Positions 7,226-15,315 of a DNA stretch of 64,000 nucleotides are shown in pieces. Every line of letters begins with the position of its first letter. Position 1 is the stretch's first letter. This DNA is from Candidatus Methanoperedens sp. (GTDB lineage: Archaea; Halobacteriota; Methanosarcinia; Methanosarcinales; Methanoperedenaceae). The stretch covers positions 62,001 through 126,000 of the forward strand of contig VEPM01000008.1 of the NCBI GenBank assembly GCA_012026795.1, written 5' to 3'. The position numbers were made by a program, and so were the translations under genes. The notes under the pieces were generated by a model. That model was not told where the DNA came from, ran no database searches, and was given only the letters and a program-made list of their open reading frames with translations.

Positions 7226-7816
7226 TTATGGAAAAGCTATTTTCCCCAGCGATACGGTTTTTCCTTCATCTAAATTTGTTTTTACTGTTTTTGATTTTCC
7301 GTCTTTCTTAAATTCAATCGTAATTTTTTTATTTTTGACATCCTTGAAATACAGGACGAATTCCCCATTAGCATCAGAAATAGTTTCTATTTCAGGCTTT
7401 ACTGCTTTAATATTTACATTTGCGGTCAGGTTCATATCGGGATTAGACAACAATCCCCTGGCAAGGGTTGCATTAGCCGGGAAAGGATAGGATGGCAGGG
7501 GTTTAAGTAATATTTCAAGGACAGGATTTTTTGGATCAAGAAGAGAGGGATTCACGGTCAATTCCCGGGAATAGTATATTTTTGATTTTACGCTAACTGT
7601 ATTATTACCAGCAGGCATATCCGTAAAAATATAATACCCACCGGGATTTTTTATCGCTTTTTGATTTTCTTCCCCGTACATCACTTCTATATAACCGATC
7701 GGCTCTTCTCCGGTGTAATCATCCTTAAGACGGATTGCAAGAGAAAGGCGTGTGATAATGATATCGCCTTTATAGGAAACAAATGTATCCGTAATATAAG
7801 GCTGGACAGGAAGCAT
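7226..7816 (-). CDS. eCIS-operon protein with carboxypeptidase-regulatory-like beta-sandwich domains
   Basis: This is a 196-aa protein with no signal peptide. Its body reads as two beta-sandwich modules. The first (about 25-105) has GGYYIFTDMPAGNNTVSVKS, typical of the carboxypeptidase regulatory-like fold. The second (about 115-190) has ISDANGEFVLYFKDV and a DEGKTVSLGKIAF ending. It lies between the cap gene and the sheath gene, with its ATG directly after the cap stop, so it is part of the operon. In a particle it could decorate the outer end or the cap, but this is inference. No catalytic residues are visible. Confidence 0.75.
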   Translation of the reverse strand: MLPVQPYITDTFVSYKGDIIITRLSLAIRLKDDYTGEEPIGYIEVMYGEENQKAIKNPGGYYIFTDMPAGNNTVSVKSKIYYSRELTVNPSLLDPKNPVLEILLKPLPSYPFPANATLARGLLSNPDMNLTANVNIKAVKPEIETISDANGEFVLYFKDVKNKKITIEFKKDGKSKTVKTNLDEGKTVSLGKIAFP

Positions 7817-8407
7817 TTATTCATGTCTCCTTTTTAAAACCATTTCATTATATCCGGTTTCCTTTGAAACTACCCTCTGTATGCTTATTTCATGTTGAGA
7901 GCCTATCCTGACAGGTGATACAAGATAACATGCTGTGGGCTTGAAAGGTTTGCCCTGGAAAGTGCTCCATATTTTGGTCATATCATCGATGTTTAAATTC
8001 TCAATTGTAATGCGCAGTTCTTCATTCCCGGATTTCAGGCTGCCTTTTAAAACTGAACCGGAAAGGATGGCATTATCATAAAAAACCTGCATTGCCCTGC
8101 CCAGTAACAAATGTGCCTCCAGTGTTTTCTCGGTATTTTCCTGGGAAGGGTGCGCAGTCAACATATAGGACAGGTCAAGGGCAAGAGGCGGGAATCTCAT
8201 GGTTTTTGGTCCTGCCTGCTGCATTTCCTGGTTCTTCAAATGAATATTATCCTGGATCCTGTACAGGAACAGGGATATCCTGGTGTCGCTCTTGATCTCA
8301 CCCGGAGAGCCCAGCACAATAGAACCATCAGGTAGATCTTTCATATTGTCAATTAATAAGCTTATTAAGGTATTCCCCACGTCTTTAATCGCTGTATTGT
8401 CTGCCAT
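7817..8407 (-). CDS. eCIS tail terminator/cap protein (DUF4255, Pvc16_N-like)
   Basis: This 196-aa protein has the DUF4255/Pvc16 N-terminal pattern: AIKDVGNTLISLLIDNM, VLGSPGEIKSDTRISLFLYR, PPLALDLSYMLTAHPSQENT and LLGRAMQVFYDNAILSGSVL, then TKIWSTFQGKPFKPTACYLV and SPVRIGSQHE. In Afp/PVC particles Afp16/Pvc16 forms the hexameric cap that ends tube and sheath growth. It follows the AAA+ ATPase gene by 21 bases, the common Afp15-Afp16 neighbourhood. This gene and the ATPase separate the locus from an ordinary phage tail cluster. Confidence 0.92.
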   Translation of the reverse strand: MADNTAIKDVGNTLISLLIDNMKDLPDGSIVLGSPGEIKSDTRISLFLYRIQDNIHLKNQEMQQAGPKTMRFPPLALDLSYMLTAHPSQENTEKTLEAHLLLGRAMQVFYDNAILSGSVLKGSLKSGNEELRITIENLNIDDMTKIWSTFQGKPFKPTACYLVSPVRIGSQHEISIQRVVSKETGYNEMVLKRRHE

Positions 8408-8428
8408 TATCGGTTTCCTGTGATTGGT

Positions 8429-10603
8429 TTAAGTTAATATCTTATAATATTCCCCGAAATCTTCCTTTGTGCACAGCTTTCCTATTTTCTGGAATTCCCT
8501 TTGTGTTCCCTTTATGATATGTTCCATCTTTATGACACCACAATCATCTGCTGCAAGGAAAGCCGCTGAGAGCGCAATATTTTTCATATTCCCGCCTGTG
8601 ATCTTGAACATGGACAGGAAGCTGTAATCAATATTATCTGCCAGCGGTGTCTTTCCGGGGAAAATATTCCTCCATATCTTTTCTCTCAGTTTCTCATCGG
8701 GAGATGGGAAATTAATTTTGAAGTGCAACCTGCGCAGGAACGCCTCATCTATATTATTGCTGAAATTCGAAGCCAGGATCACTATCCCTTCATATTCTTC
8801 CATTTTCTGCAGGAGATAATTTATCTCGATGTTTGCATACCTGTCGTGTGAATCCCTGACTTCCGACCTCTTCCCGAAAAGGGCATCAGCCTCATCAAAG
8901 AAGATGATAGCATTGGTTGTTTCTGCCTCTTTGAAGATCCTGCTAAGATTCTTTTCGGTTTCACCTATATACTTACTTACTACATTTGAGAGGTCAATTT
9001 TATAAAGATCAAGTTTAACTTCATTGGCAATAATGCCTGCCACCATGGTTTTACCAGTTCCGGACGGACCGGAAAAAAGGACATTCAATCCTTTTCCGAG
9101 GGATAATTTTTTATCAAATCCCCATTCTGCATATATTGTTCCTTTATATTTTATATAACCGCACACTTCATTTAATTGCTTCTTCGTATCATCAGGAAGA
9201 AAAATATCATCCCAAGTATTGGTAGACTCGATCTTCCTGGCAAATGATATGAGCTTCTTATTGGATTGTGCCCTGCAGCCTTCAAAAAGGTCTTCTGTTG
9301 AGAGTTTTGAACCTTTGTTTTTTGCTATTGAAATATTCTGTGACGCTGTTATTGCATCTTTTATCAGGCCGCCGCTAAAGTTGAACTTGCCTGCAAGAGC
9401 GCCAATATCAACATCATTCGAAATATTCCCATTCATTAATGATTTCCATAACTCTTTGCGATGCAAATAAGAAGGCATCTTAAATCCAAAGCTTATAAAT
9501 CCACGGTCTTTCAATATGCTGCCCAGTTCAATGTCAGCTTCTCCGGATAATATTATCCAGCCAGGATACCGGTCTAATTCCCGGATAATATATTTAGCCG
9601 CATTTCCTGCATTTTCATCGCTAAATAATGAATCAAAATCTTCAAGATACAACAGCGAATCCTGCAAAAGCGCTTCACGAATGATTATTTCCCGGATTTC
9701 GAACGATTCATTTTTTAAAAGTGTTTTTGAATCAACCACGAACAAAGACACGCCAAGTTCCTTTGAAATTGCCTCAGCAGCCATCTTTTTTCCTGTACCG
9801 TAAGGTCCCCGGAAATATAATACCGGAGGATTTTTATTAGAATATTTTTTTACCAGTCCGGCTATTGGCCGGGTTATCTCATCTGCAAGTATCAGTTCAC
9901 TCAAAGTCCTCCTGGGTTTTACCAGGAATGAGTGGCGCTTTATCCTGTGGTCGATCTCGTTTGTACCCAGGAGAAAGTCGATTATTTTATCGTCTGTCCT
10001 TACGGATCTGGATAATAGTAACTGTGAGCTGTCTTCATTTGAGAAATAGATTAACCTGTTACTCAAAAGTGTTGAACTGTTTGAAAAATATTCTCTTGCC
10101 CTGATCCTGTCTCTGATCGAAGAATACAGGAGCCTGATAATAAGATCCACTGTCGGGCGCTTTTTAGTAACATCGTTTTGAAGGTAGGAATAAAGCTTCT
10201 CATATCGCAGATCAAGTTCCGGGGCAAGACATATAAGGAGCACATTCTCCTCAAAGGGTGAAAGATGAAATATTTTTGATAAAGCAGGAAGAAGCAATTT
10301 CTTATTTTGTTTTATGCTCTCATTTTTCTTGGCAATTATTTCCTTTGTTATTGTTTCTATTTTTTCGGTCCAGTGATCTGTGCTTTCATCAGTCTTTTTT
10401 TGATGGACTGGGGTTTGAAGAATTGAATTTACTTCATCTTCCGAAATGAACAAACCACGAAAATCATCTATCCCATAGTTGCTTTCTGACCTAGATTTAT
10501 CAAGGCTTTTATGTAATAAAAGGTCAATTCTTTTAAGCTCATCAAGAAGATACTCGATGTTAGTTTCATAAACATTCATATGCTTCACCGGGAAAATTAT
10601 CAT
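8429..10603 (-). CDS. eCIS AAA+ ATPase (Afp15/Pvc15-like)
   Basis: This 724-aa protein has two AAA+ domains. The first (about 230-450) has a changed Walker A (GPYGTGKK, near residue 264, Lys in place of the usual Thr/Ser) and a Walker B-like LLYLEDFDSLF, so it is probably weakly active or structural. The second (about 475-720) is intact: GPSGTGKT near 511, IIFFDEADALFGKRSEV near 566, a sensor ASNFSNNIDEAFLRR arginine segment and INFPSPDEK. Pvc15-type ATPases are needed for assembly or stability of eCIS particles. The ATG at 10603 overlaps the upstream stop (ATGA). A second ATG at 10579 has GGTGA five bases before it and may be the true start, giving 716 aa. Confidence 0.93.
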   Translation of the reverse strand: MIIFPVKHMNVYETNIEYLLDELKRIDLLLHKSLDKSRSESNYGIDDFRGLFISEDEVNSILQTPVHQKKTDESTDHWTEKIETITKEIIAKKNESIKQNKKLLLPALSKIFHLSPFEENVLLICLAPELDLRYEKLYSYLQNDVTKKRPTVDLIIRLLYSSIRDRIRAREYFSNSSTLLSNRLIYFSNEDSSQLLLSRSVRTDDKIIDFLLGTNEIDHRIKRHSFLVKPRRTLSELILADEITRPIAGLVKKYSNKNPPVLYFRGPYGTGKKMAAEAISKELGVSLFVVDSKTLLKNESFEIREIIIREALLQDSLLYLEDFDSLFSDENAGNAAKYIIRELDRYPGWIILSGEADIELGSILKDRGFISFGFKMPSYLHRKELWKSLMNGNISNDVDIGALAGKFNFSGGLIKDAITASQNISIAKNKGSKLSTEDLFEGCRAQSNKKLISFARKIESTNTWDDIFLPDDTKKQLNEVCGYIKYKGTIYAEWGFDKKLSLGKGLNVLFSGPSGTGKTMVAGIIANEVKLDLYKIDLSNVVSKYIGETEKNLSRIFKEAETTNAIIFFDEADALFGKRSEVRDSHDRYANIEINYLLQKMEEYEGIVILASNFSNNIDEAFLRRLHFKINFPSPDEKLREKIWRNIFPGKTPLADNIDYSFLSMFKITGGNMKNIALSAAFLAADDCGVIKMEHIIKGTQREFQKIGKLCTKEDFGEYYKILT

Positions 10604-10914
10604 ATGACATTATAAAATGCTTTAATAATTATTTCATTATCCGTGAGATTTCCTGTGCTCTTTAATTTATCAACTTCAAGAAGAAATTTTTCAGTTTTCT
10701 CGATTTCAAAATTATTCTTTTTGGCAAATGCCATCGAAAGCATTTTCAGTTCGATCTTTGAAGAATATTTTTTTGATTGCTTCTGGTCTATAAAATTAAA
10801 TATATGACCGCATTTTTTGTGACCTATTGTTGGAGTTGACGGGTTTGCTGATGTTTTTATGTAATCCTTAAACGTATTCCCGTCTATGATTTCTCCGCAC
10901 TCGCATAATATCAT
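10600..10914 (-). CDS. Small Cys-rich protein at the head of the eCIS operon
   Basis: This is a 104-aa protein if it starts at ATG 10914; an upstream TTG would add 12 residues but has no better ribosome site. It opens MILCECGEIIDG and has a second KKCGHIF segment, so Cys5, Cys7, Cys and His could bind one zinc. The rest is a charged helical region (KIELKMLSMAFAKKNNFEIE). It overlaps the ATPase by 4 bases, which ties it to the eCIS operon as first gene. I do not recognise a family; a regulator or an assembly partner of the ATPase are both possible. Confidence 0.7.
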   Translation of the reverse strand: MILCECGEIIDGNTFKDYIKTSANPSTPTIGHKKCGHIFNFIDQKQSKKYSSKIELKMLSMAFAKKNNFEIEKTEKFLLEVDKLKSTGNLTDNEIIIKAFYNVI

Positions 10915-10959
10915 GTTATCCAACCACCGATTTTTCAAAATATTTTCCAATATGCTAGA

Positions 10960-11085
10960 GGTTTCATCGCAGATTAGCTCGCCCCTTATCAGTATTCATG
11001 ACCACACATCATATTCATATAGATACTTATCATGAATACGTACATCATGTACATGTAGATACTCATATATAAATGTTCTGAATGT
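10960..11085 (-). promoter_or_regulatory. eCIS operon promoter region with palindromes
   Basis: Read on the minus strand, TTTATATA (about 11070-11077) is a good TATA box for the operon. Just downstream come overlapping palindromic and repeated elements: two copies of a GTATCTA(C/T)AT-type word (near 11057 and 11020) around ACATGTACATGATGTACGT, with a further ATTCATGA word repeated. Their place at and after the expected start site suits a repressor operator. A 5' untranslated region of more than 100 bases would precede the ATG at 10914. Basis: pattern only. Confidence 0.45.
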
Positions 11086-11141
11086 TAAATTTAGAATGGA
11101 TTATTTCAATTCGTTTTATGACAGGAATAAAAAATACCTTA

Positions 11142-11247
11142 TGCGGCTGCCGGGATTTGAACACGGGTTAGAGGCTGTTTCCTGATTTTTGCAGTGCCTG
11201 CAAAAGCTCTTGGGAAGCCCCTGTCATAGCCGCTAGACCACAGCCGC
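11142..11247 (-). tRNA. tRNA-Gly (CCC) with a 34-base intron
   Basis: The acceptor arms GCGGCTG and CAGCCGC pair perfectly, with discriminator A at 11142. The D arm, the anticodon stem GGGGC/GCCTC, the T loop TTCAAAT and the anticodon loop TTCCCA+A give anticodon CCC. Between positions 37 and 38 sits an intron of about 34 bases whose core is a perfect 8-bp hairpin (TTTTGCAG GCA CTGCAAAA), consistent with an archaeal bulge-helix-bulge substrate. One T-stem pair (position 52-62) is mismatched. CCA is not encoded. Confidence 0.88.
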
Positions 11248-11332
11248 ATTATGAACCGATTTTCAAGGTATTGGTTCAAACCTAATACATTGTTATTGTT
11301 TATTTAACTTTTTGTCAGGATACAATTTCGGA

Positions 11333-12658
11333 TCACATACCTGGCCTTGATCTTAACCATTCGTTAATGATTTCTTCAAGTTTTCCATCCACTTCCTCGA
11401 TCGTGTATCTGACCCGGATAACAGGTTTATTAAGCTTTAACAGCCTGCCAAGGTCTATGGGCGTCCCTGCTATGACTATATCGCAATCCGAAGCATTGAT
11501 CGTATCTTCCAGTTCTTTGATCTGGTCGCTGCCGTACCCCATAGCAGGAAGCACAGCGCCAATATGCGGGAAATCCTGGAAAACATTATGGATAGAACCT
11601 GCAGCATACGGACGGGGGTCGATGATCTCTTTTGCCCCGAATTTTTTTGCAGCAATTATACCTGCACCATATGACATTCCCCCGTGGGTGAGCGTGGGGC
11701 CGTCTTCCACGACAATAACCCGCTTCTGTTTGATCGCTTCCGGGTCTTTGACCGTTATAACAGACCTGGCTTTTATGATCCTTGCATTATTATTTATGGA
11801 TCTTACATTCCTGATCACTGTTTCTACATCTTCTTTCCGGGCTGAATCCACTTTATTAACGATCACTACATCTGCGAGGCGAACATTCACTTCCCCCGGA
11901 TAATAAGTGAGTTCATGTCCCGGCCTGTGCGGATCAGCAATAACGATATGAAGGTCGGGTTTGAAAAATGGGATGTCATTATTCCCGCCATCCCATATGA
12001 TAATATCAGCTTCATCCCGGGCAGCTTCAAGGATTTTCTGGAAATCAACTCCGCTATAAACAACGGTTCCGCAGCAGATATAGGGTTCATATTCTTCCCT
12101 TTCTTCTATTGTGCATTCGTTCTTCACGCAATCTTCCATTGATGCAAATCTCTGGCACTCCTGTTTCAAAAGGTCGCCATACGGCATCGGATGGCGCACA
12201 ACCACTGCCCTGATACCTTTTTCCCTGAGTATATCCACCAGTTTCTGCGAAGTGGGGCTCTTACCCGAACCTGTCCTGACCGCGCATACCGAGATAATCG
12301 GTTTTTTTGAAATTAGCATCGTGCTTTTTGTTCCCATCAGCCGAAAATCCGCACCTGCTGCAAGGACAAGAGAAGCTTTTTGCATGACTGTCTCATGAGA
12401 GAGGTCTGAATATGCAAGTATAACCTGGTCTATGCTATTCTCTTTAATGAGCTGTGCCAGTTTGTCTTCGGGATATATGGGTATGTCTTTCCCATACAAC
12501 CGCCCTGCCAGTTGCCTGGGGTAACTGCGACCGGATATGCCTGGTATCTGTGCTGCTGTGAAAGCCACTACCTCGTAATCACTATTATCCCTGAAAAAAA
12601 CATTAAAGTTATGGAAATCGCGCCCTGCAGCTCCCATAATTATTACTTTTGTTCTCAT
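11333..12658 (-). CDS. Cyclic 2,3-diphosphoglycerate synthetase-like GTPase (COG2403 type)
   Basis: This 441-aa protein has an N-terminal Rossmann-like part (MRTKVIIMGAAGRDFHNFNV), a P-loop-like ICAVRTGSGKSPTSQKL segment written in this sequence as SVCAVRTGSGKS near residue 150, an IIIWDGGNNDIPFF acidic segment and a DVVIVNKVDSA nucleotide-specificity motif. The pattern is that of the predicted GTPases related to cyclic 2,3-diphosphoglycerate synthetase of thermophilic methanogens, an osmolyte/thermoprotectant enzyme. In mesophiles the family may do something else, so the exact substrate is open. It stands alone, 85 bases upstream of the tRNA-Gly gene on the same strand. Confidence 0.75.
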   Translation of the reverse strand: MRTKVIIMGAAGRDFHNFNVFFRDNSDYEVVAFTAAQIPGISGRSYPRQLAGRLYGKDIPIYPEDKLAQLIKENSIDQVILAYSDLSHETVMQKASLVLAAGADFRLMGTKSTMLISKKPIISVCAVRTGSGKSPTSQKLVDILREKGIRAVVVRHPMPYGDLLKQECQRFASMEDCVKNECTIEEREEYEPYICCGTVVYSGVDFQKILEAARDEADIIIWDGGNNDIPFFKPDLHIVIADPHRPGHELTYYPGEVNVRLADVVIVNKVDSARKEDVETVIRNVRSINNNARIIKARSVITVKDPEAIKQKRVIVVEDGPTLTHGGMSYGAGIIAAKKFGAKEIIDPRPYAAGSIHNVFQDFPHIGAVLPAMGYGSDQIKELEDTINASDCDIVIAGTPIDLGRLLKLNKPVIRVRYTIEEVDGKLEEIINEWLRSRPGM

Positions 12659-12716
12659 AGACTAACCTCATGATAAAGATTGGTCTCTTATCATTTAAGG
12701 ATAATGGAATTTGAAC

Positions 12717-13478
12717 TTACCTGGAAAAAGAACTTCTGTCGTCCTTTTCATTCATCTGTCTCATGATCTCCTCATACTCAAGAGGATGTTCGTGTTTCAT
12801 CTGTTTCTCTGAAAGGTTGCCTGTAAGCCATGCTTTTGACATGGGAAATACTTCAGGGCTATAATGAACGTTCCACCAGTGGACAATAAAGATAAACAGC
12901 GTAGCCAATAATGCTTCATCTGTATGAACGATAGTTGAAAGATGCACATAAGCATAAGGAATCACTTCCATAGCCTGGAATGGGAATAACATTATCAACC
13001 CGGTTACGCAAAGCATCACCATTCCCCAGAATGCACCCCAGTAATCGAATTTCTCTTTCCAGCTATACCTTCCATATTTTGGCGCCTGCGCTTTTCCAAG
13101 GTAGAACATTATTGTCTGCCAGAAATCCTTTGCGTCTTTTAAAGTCGGCCAGACTTTTCTATCAAGCAAGGATTCCTTATCAACAAAAATATGATAAACA
13201 ACATGATACACTCCAAGGATGACCATACCTATCCCTGCAGCATGATGTATCTGTGTCCTCATTGCAAATCCCCCGAGGAGATTGATTATAACCGGAGACC
13301 ACCACGCATCCGGGAATTTCAGGGGCATTCCACTTATTACTAAAAGCATGAACGTAACTATCATTGCCCAATGCTCTGCAAGTTGATTGAAAGTAAATCT
13401 TTTAAAATAAATTTCACCCATATTTCTTTCTCCATTTTTATTAGATTCTAAAGCTTCAATTATTTTTTGCCTGGACAT
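12717..13478 (-). CDS. Membrane cytochrome b subunit (hydrogenase/formate dehydrogenase cyt b type)
   Basis: This is a 253-aa integral membrane protein with four to five transmembrane segments. His residues suited to bind b-type haems are in FNQLAEHWAMIVTFMLLVIS, QIHHAAGIGMVILGVYHVVY and LFIFIVHWWNVHYSPEVF. It lies three bases downstream of a multiheme cytochrome c gene, forming a two-gene unit that probably passes electrons between the quinone pool and extracytoplasmic cytochrome c. A second possible start (MGEIYFKRF, residue 20) has a GGAGAA ribosome site. Substrate and direction of electron flow cannot be told. Confidence 0.85.
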   Translation of the reverse strand: MSRQKIIEALESNKNGERNMGEIYFKRFTFNQLAEHWAMIVTFMLLVISGMPLKFPDAWWSPVIINLLGGFAMRTQIHHAAGIGMVILGVYHVVYHIFVDKESLLDRKVWPTLKDAKDFWQTIMFYLGKAQAPKYGRYSWKEKFDYWGAFWGMVMLCVTGLIMLFPFQAMEVIPYAYVHLSTIVHTDEALLATLFIFIVHWWNVHYSPEVFPMSKAWLTGNLSEKQMKHEHPLEYEEIMRQMNEKDDRSSFSR

Positions 13479-13481
13479 ATC

Positions 13482-14435
13482 CTAAAACCTCCTCTGGATC
13501 TTGAGTCTTGATAAGAAATCAAGAATCACCATTCCAGTAAAGAAACCTATCACGGTAGTTGTCAATATCTTGAAAAATATTGCTATCCAGTAAGCAAGGT
13601 CAAATGGGCCGAGGAAATAGTCTTTCATATTGGAATCCATGCCCGTTTTATTCCACTTAAGCTCGCCGGTATGCAAAGACTCTTTATCATGTACGAGCCC
13701 TCCTGCTACCTTGGCATCAAAATTCACTCCCACGTGACAATTCTCTTTTCCGCATGTTTTAGGAATATTTTCAGGATAAGTGCTTGAAGTGGGATCCGTA
13801 TGGGACTTGGTTTTATGGTTCTCATGGCAATCGGCGCATGTTGCAACCAGTGTATAGCCTTTATCAAGCGCCCTCCAATGGAATGATTCTTTATATGTAT
13901 CGAATCGGTCTGCCTTAATACCATAATACCATGCGCTCATCATTTCGCTGTTTGAATGGCACTTGGCACATGTCGCAGGGCTGTTTTGATGATTAGAAGA
14001 TGAGTTAGGATCTTTTATGGCCCTGATCTCATGTATCCCATGGCAATCCGTGCAGGTTGCAGCCTCAGGATGGCCTTTCTCAATCGCATCCCAGTGAATG
14101 CTTGTCTTATAATCTTCAGTTTCCTTTATATGACATTTAGAGCAAATATCCGTAATATTATTTCTTGTTGGCCTGCCCACAAAATCTCCTGACATTACAG
14201 TATTGGAGATCAAACTGGAATTGGATTTTTCTGCCCCGCCGTGACAACTTGCGCAGTTAAATCCTTTATCATAATGAATATTGTTCCTGAATTCAGTCAC
14301 AACTTTAGTGTGGCAATGATAACATGAAATATCTTCCTGGGCACCGGCAATACCGATAAATATCGATAATATAACCATTAAAATCAATATATATTTATTT
14401 TTAAATAGTGAATACACATTATTGCTTAGAGACAT
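13482..14435 (-). CDS. Membrane-anchored multiheme cytochrome c (7 haem motifs)
   Basis: This 317-aa protein has an N-terminal signal/anchor segment (YILILMVILSIFIGIAGAQE) and a C-terminal transmembrane helix (IAIFFKILTTTVIGFFTGM). Between them are six CXXCH motifs (CYHCH, CASCH, CSKCH, CTDCH, CAKCH, CADCH) and one CX4CH (CGKENCH), plus many spare His that could be distal ligands (for example IHWDAIEKGH, FHWRALDKGY). It is the first gene of a pair with a cytochrome b. The likely place is the outer face of the membrane, taking electrons from the cytochrome b. It resembles NapC/NrfH- and tetrahaem-type cytochromes only in general layout. Confidence 0.9.
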   Translation of the reverse strand: MSLSNNVYSLFKNKYILILMVILSIFIGIAGAQEDISCYHCHTKVVTEFRNNIHYDKGFNCASCHGGAEKSNSSLISNTVMSGDFVGRPTRNNITDICSKCHIKETEDYKTSIHWDAIEKGHPEAATCTDCHGIHEIRAIKDPNSSSNHQNSPATCAKCHSNSEMMSAWYYGIKADRFDTYKESFHWRALDKGYTLVATCADCHENHKTKSHTDPTSSTYPENIPKTCGKENCHVGVNFDAKVAGGLVHDKESLHTGELKWNKTGMDSNMKDYFLGPFDLAYWIAIFFKILTTTVIGFFTGMVILDFLSRLKIQRRF

Positions 14436-14587
14436 TCAGTAATACCTCTCTTAGTCTATCTATCCTTTCCTTTTAGCCCGTTTTTAATAAGTTACTTCTA
14501 TCGTAATGCTTTATATAAGTTATCATTTTTTTTATCATTATTTTATATGTTATAACTATTTATCTTCAAGAGCTGATTTAATCAATA

Positions 14588-15265
14588 ATGAACGCAGTTG
14601 ATATTGAAAATGAAATAGAGTATATTTATTCATTTCCTGACGAAGTTTATATTAAAATAATCCGTGATGTGGGGTTTGATTGTGATTTCTGCGGTAAATG
14701 CTGTAAGAGTGAATTTAATGATCACGTCTTCCTGCTCGACGATGATGCGCAAAGGATAATCGAAATTGTGGGGCGGGAATTTCTCAGACCTGCGCCATAT
14801 TTTGATCTATGTGACAACCTCGGGAGATTTTATGTAATGGGTTATGCCCTGAAAACCAAACCGGATGGGGACTGCATATTCTATACTGGCACAGGATGCG
14901 AACATTATGAAGTTCGTCCCCGGATATGCAAAATATACCCATATATGCTTCACAGGGAGCCGGATGAAGAAGGAAATATTGAATTCAGGCAAATAAGCGG
15001 CCTGGATATGCATGGATTGTATCACAATGAAATAAGTGATAAGATATGCGAAGAGATAATAAAATCAGTAAAGGATTATGAATCCGGATTTCTCAGGCAA
15101 AAACTTGGATTTATCAAAGAAATCGAAAGATATTTCAAAGAAAATAATTTAAGAAACAGCAAGCAGATGTATGACCGGATGATGAGGCAGTATGAGAAAG
15201 GTAAAGCAATAGACGTATATGTATTCTTCCATGGAGGATTTAAAAAAGAAGTAATAGCCAAATAA
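14588..15265 (+). CDS. YkgJ-family cysteine cluster protein
   Basis: This 225-aa protein has the YkgJ-type Cys cluster: CDFCGKCCKSE near residue 31, then CIFYTGTGCEHYEVRPRICK and IYPYM further on. The eight or so conserved Cys are thought to bind Zn or an Fe-S centre; function is unknown for the family. It is transcribed away from the cytochrome pair, with 152 bases between them that must contain two promoters, and is followed 50 bases later by the rhomboid gene, possibly in one transcript. Confidence 0.85.
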   Translation: MNAVDIENEIEYIYSFPDEVYIKIIRDVGFDCDFCGKCCKSEFNDHVFLLDDDAQRIIEIVGREFLRPAPYFDLCDNLGRFYVMGYALKTKPDGDCIFYTGTGCEHYEVRPRICKIYPYMLHREPDEEGNIEFRQISGLDMHGLYHNEISDKICEEIIKSVKDYESGFLRQKLGFIKEIERYFKENNLRNSKQMYDRMMRQYEKGKAIDVYVFFHGGFKKEVIAK

Positions 15266-15315
15266 ATTATTAACCCTGAGTGATATTAAGAGTAATCAAA
15301 TTTGAATGAGTATCT

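Noticed and set aside
1-10914. A prophage or a type VI secretion system
   Set aside because: No capsid, portal, terminase, lysis or integrase genes in 10.9 kb, and no TssB/C/ClpV/TssJLM-type genes; the DUF4255 cap and Afp15-like ATPase point to eCIS.
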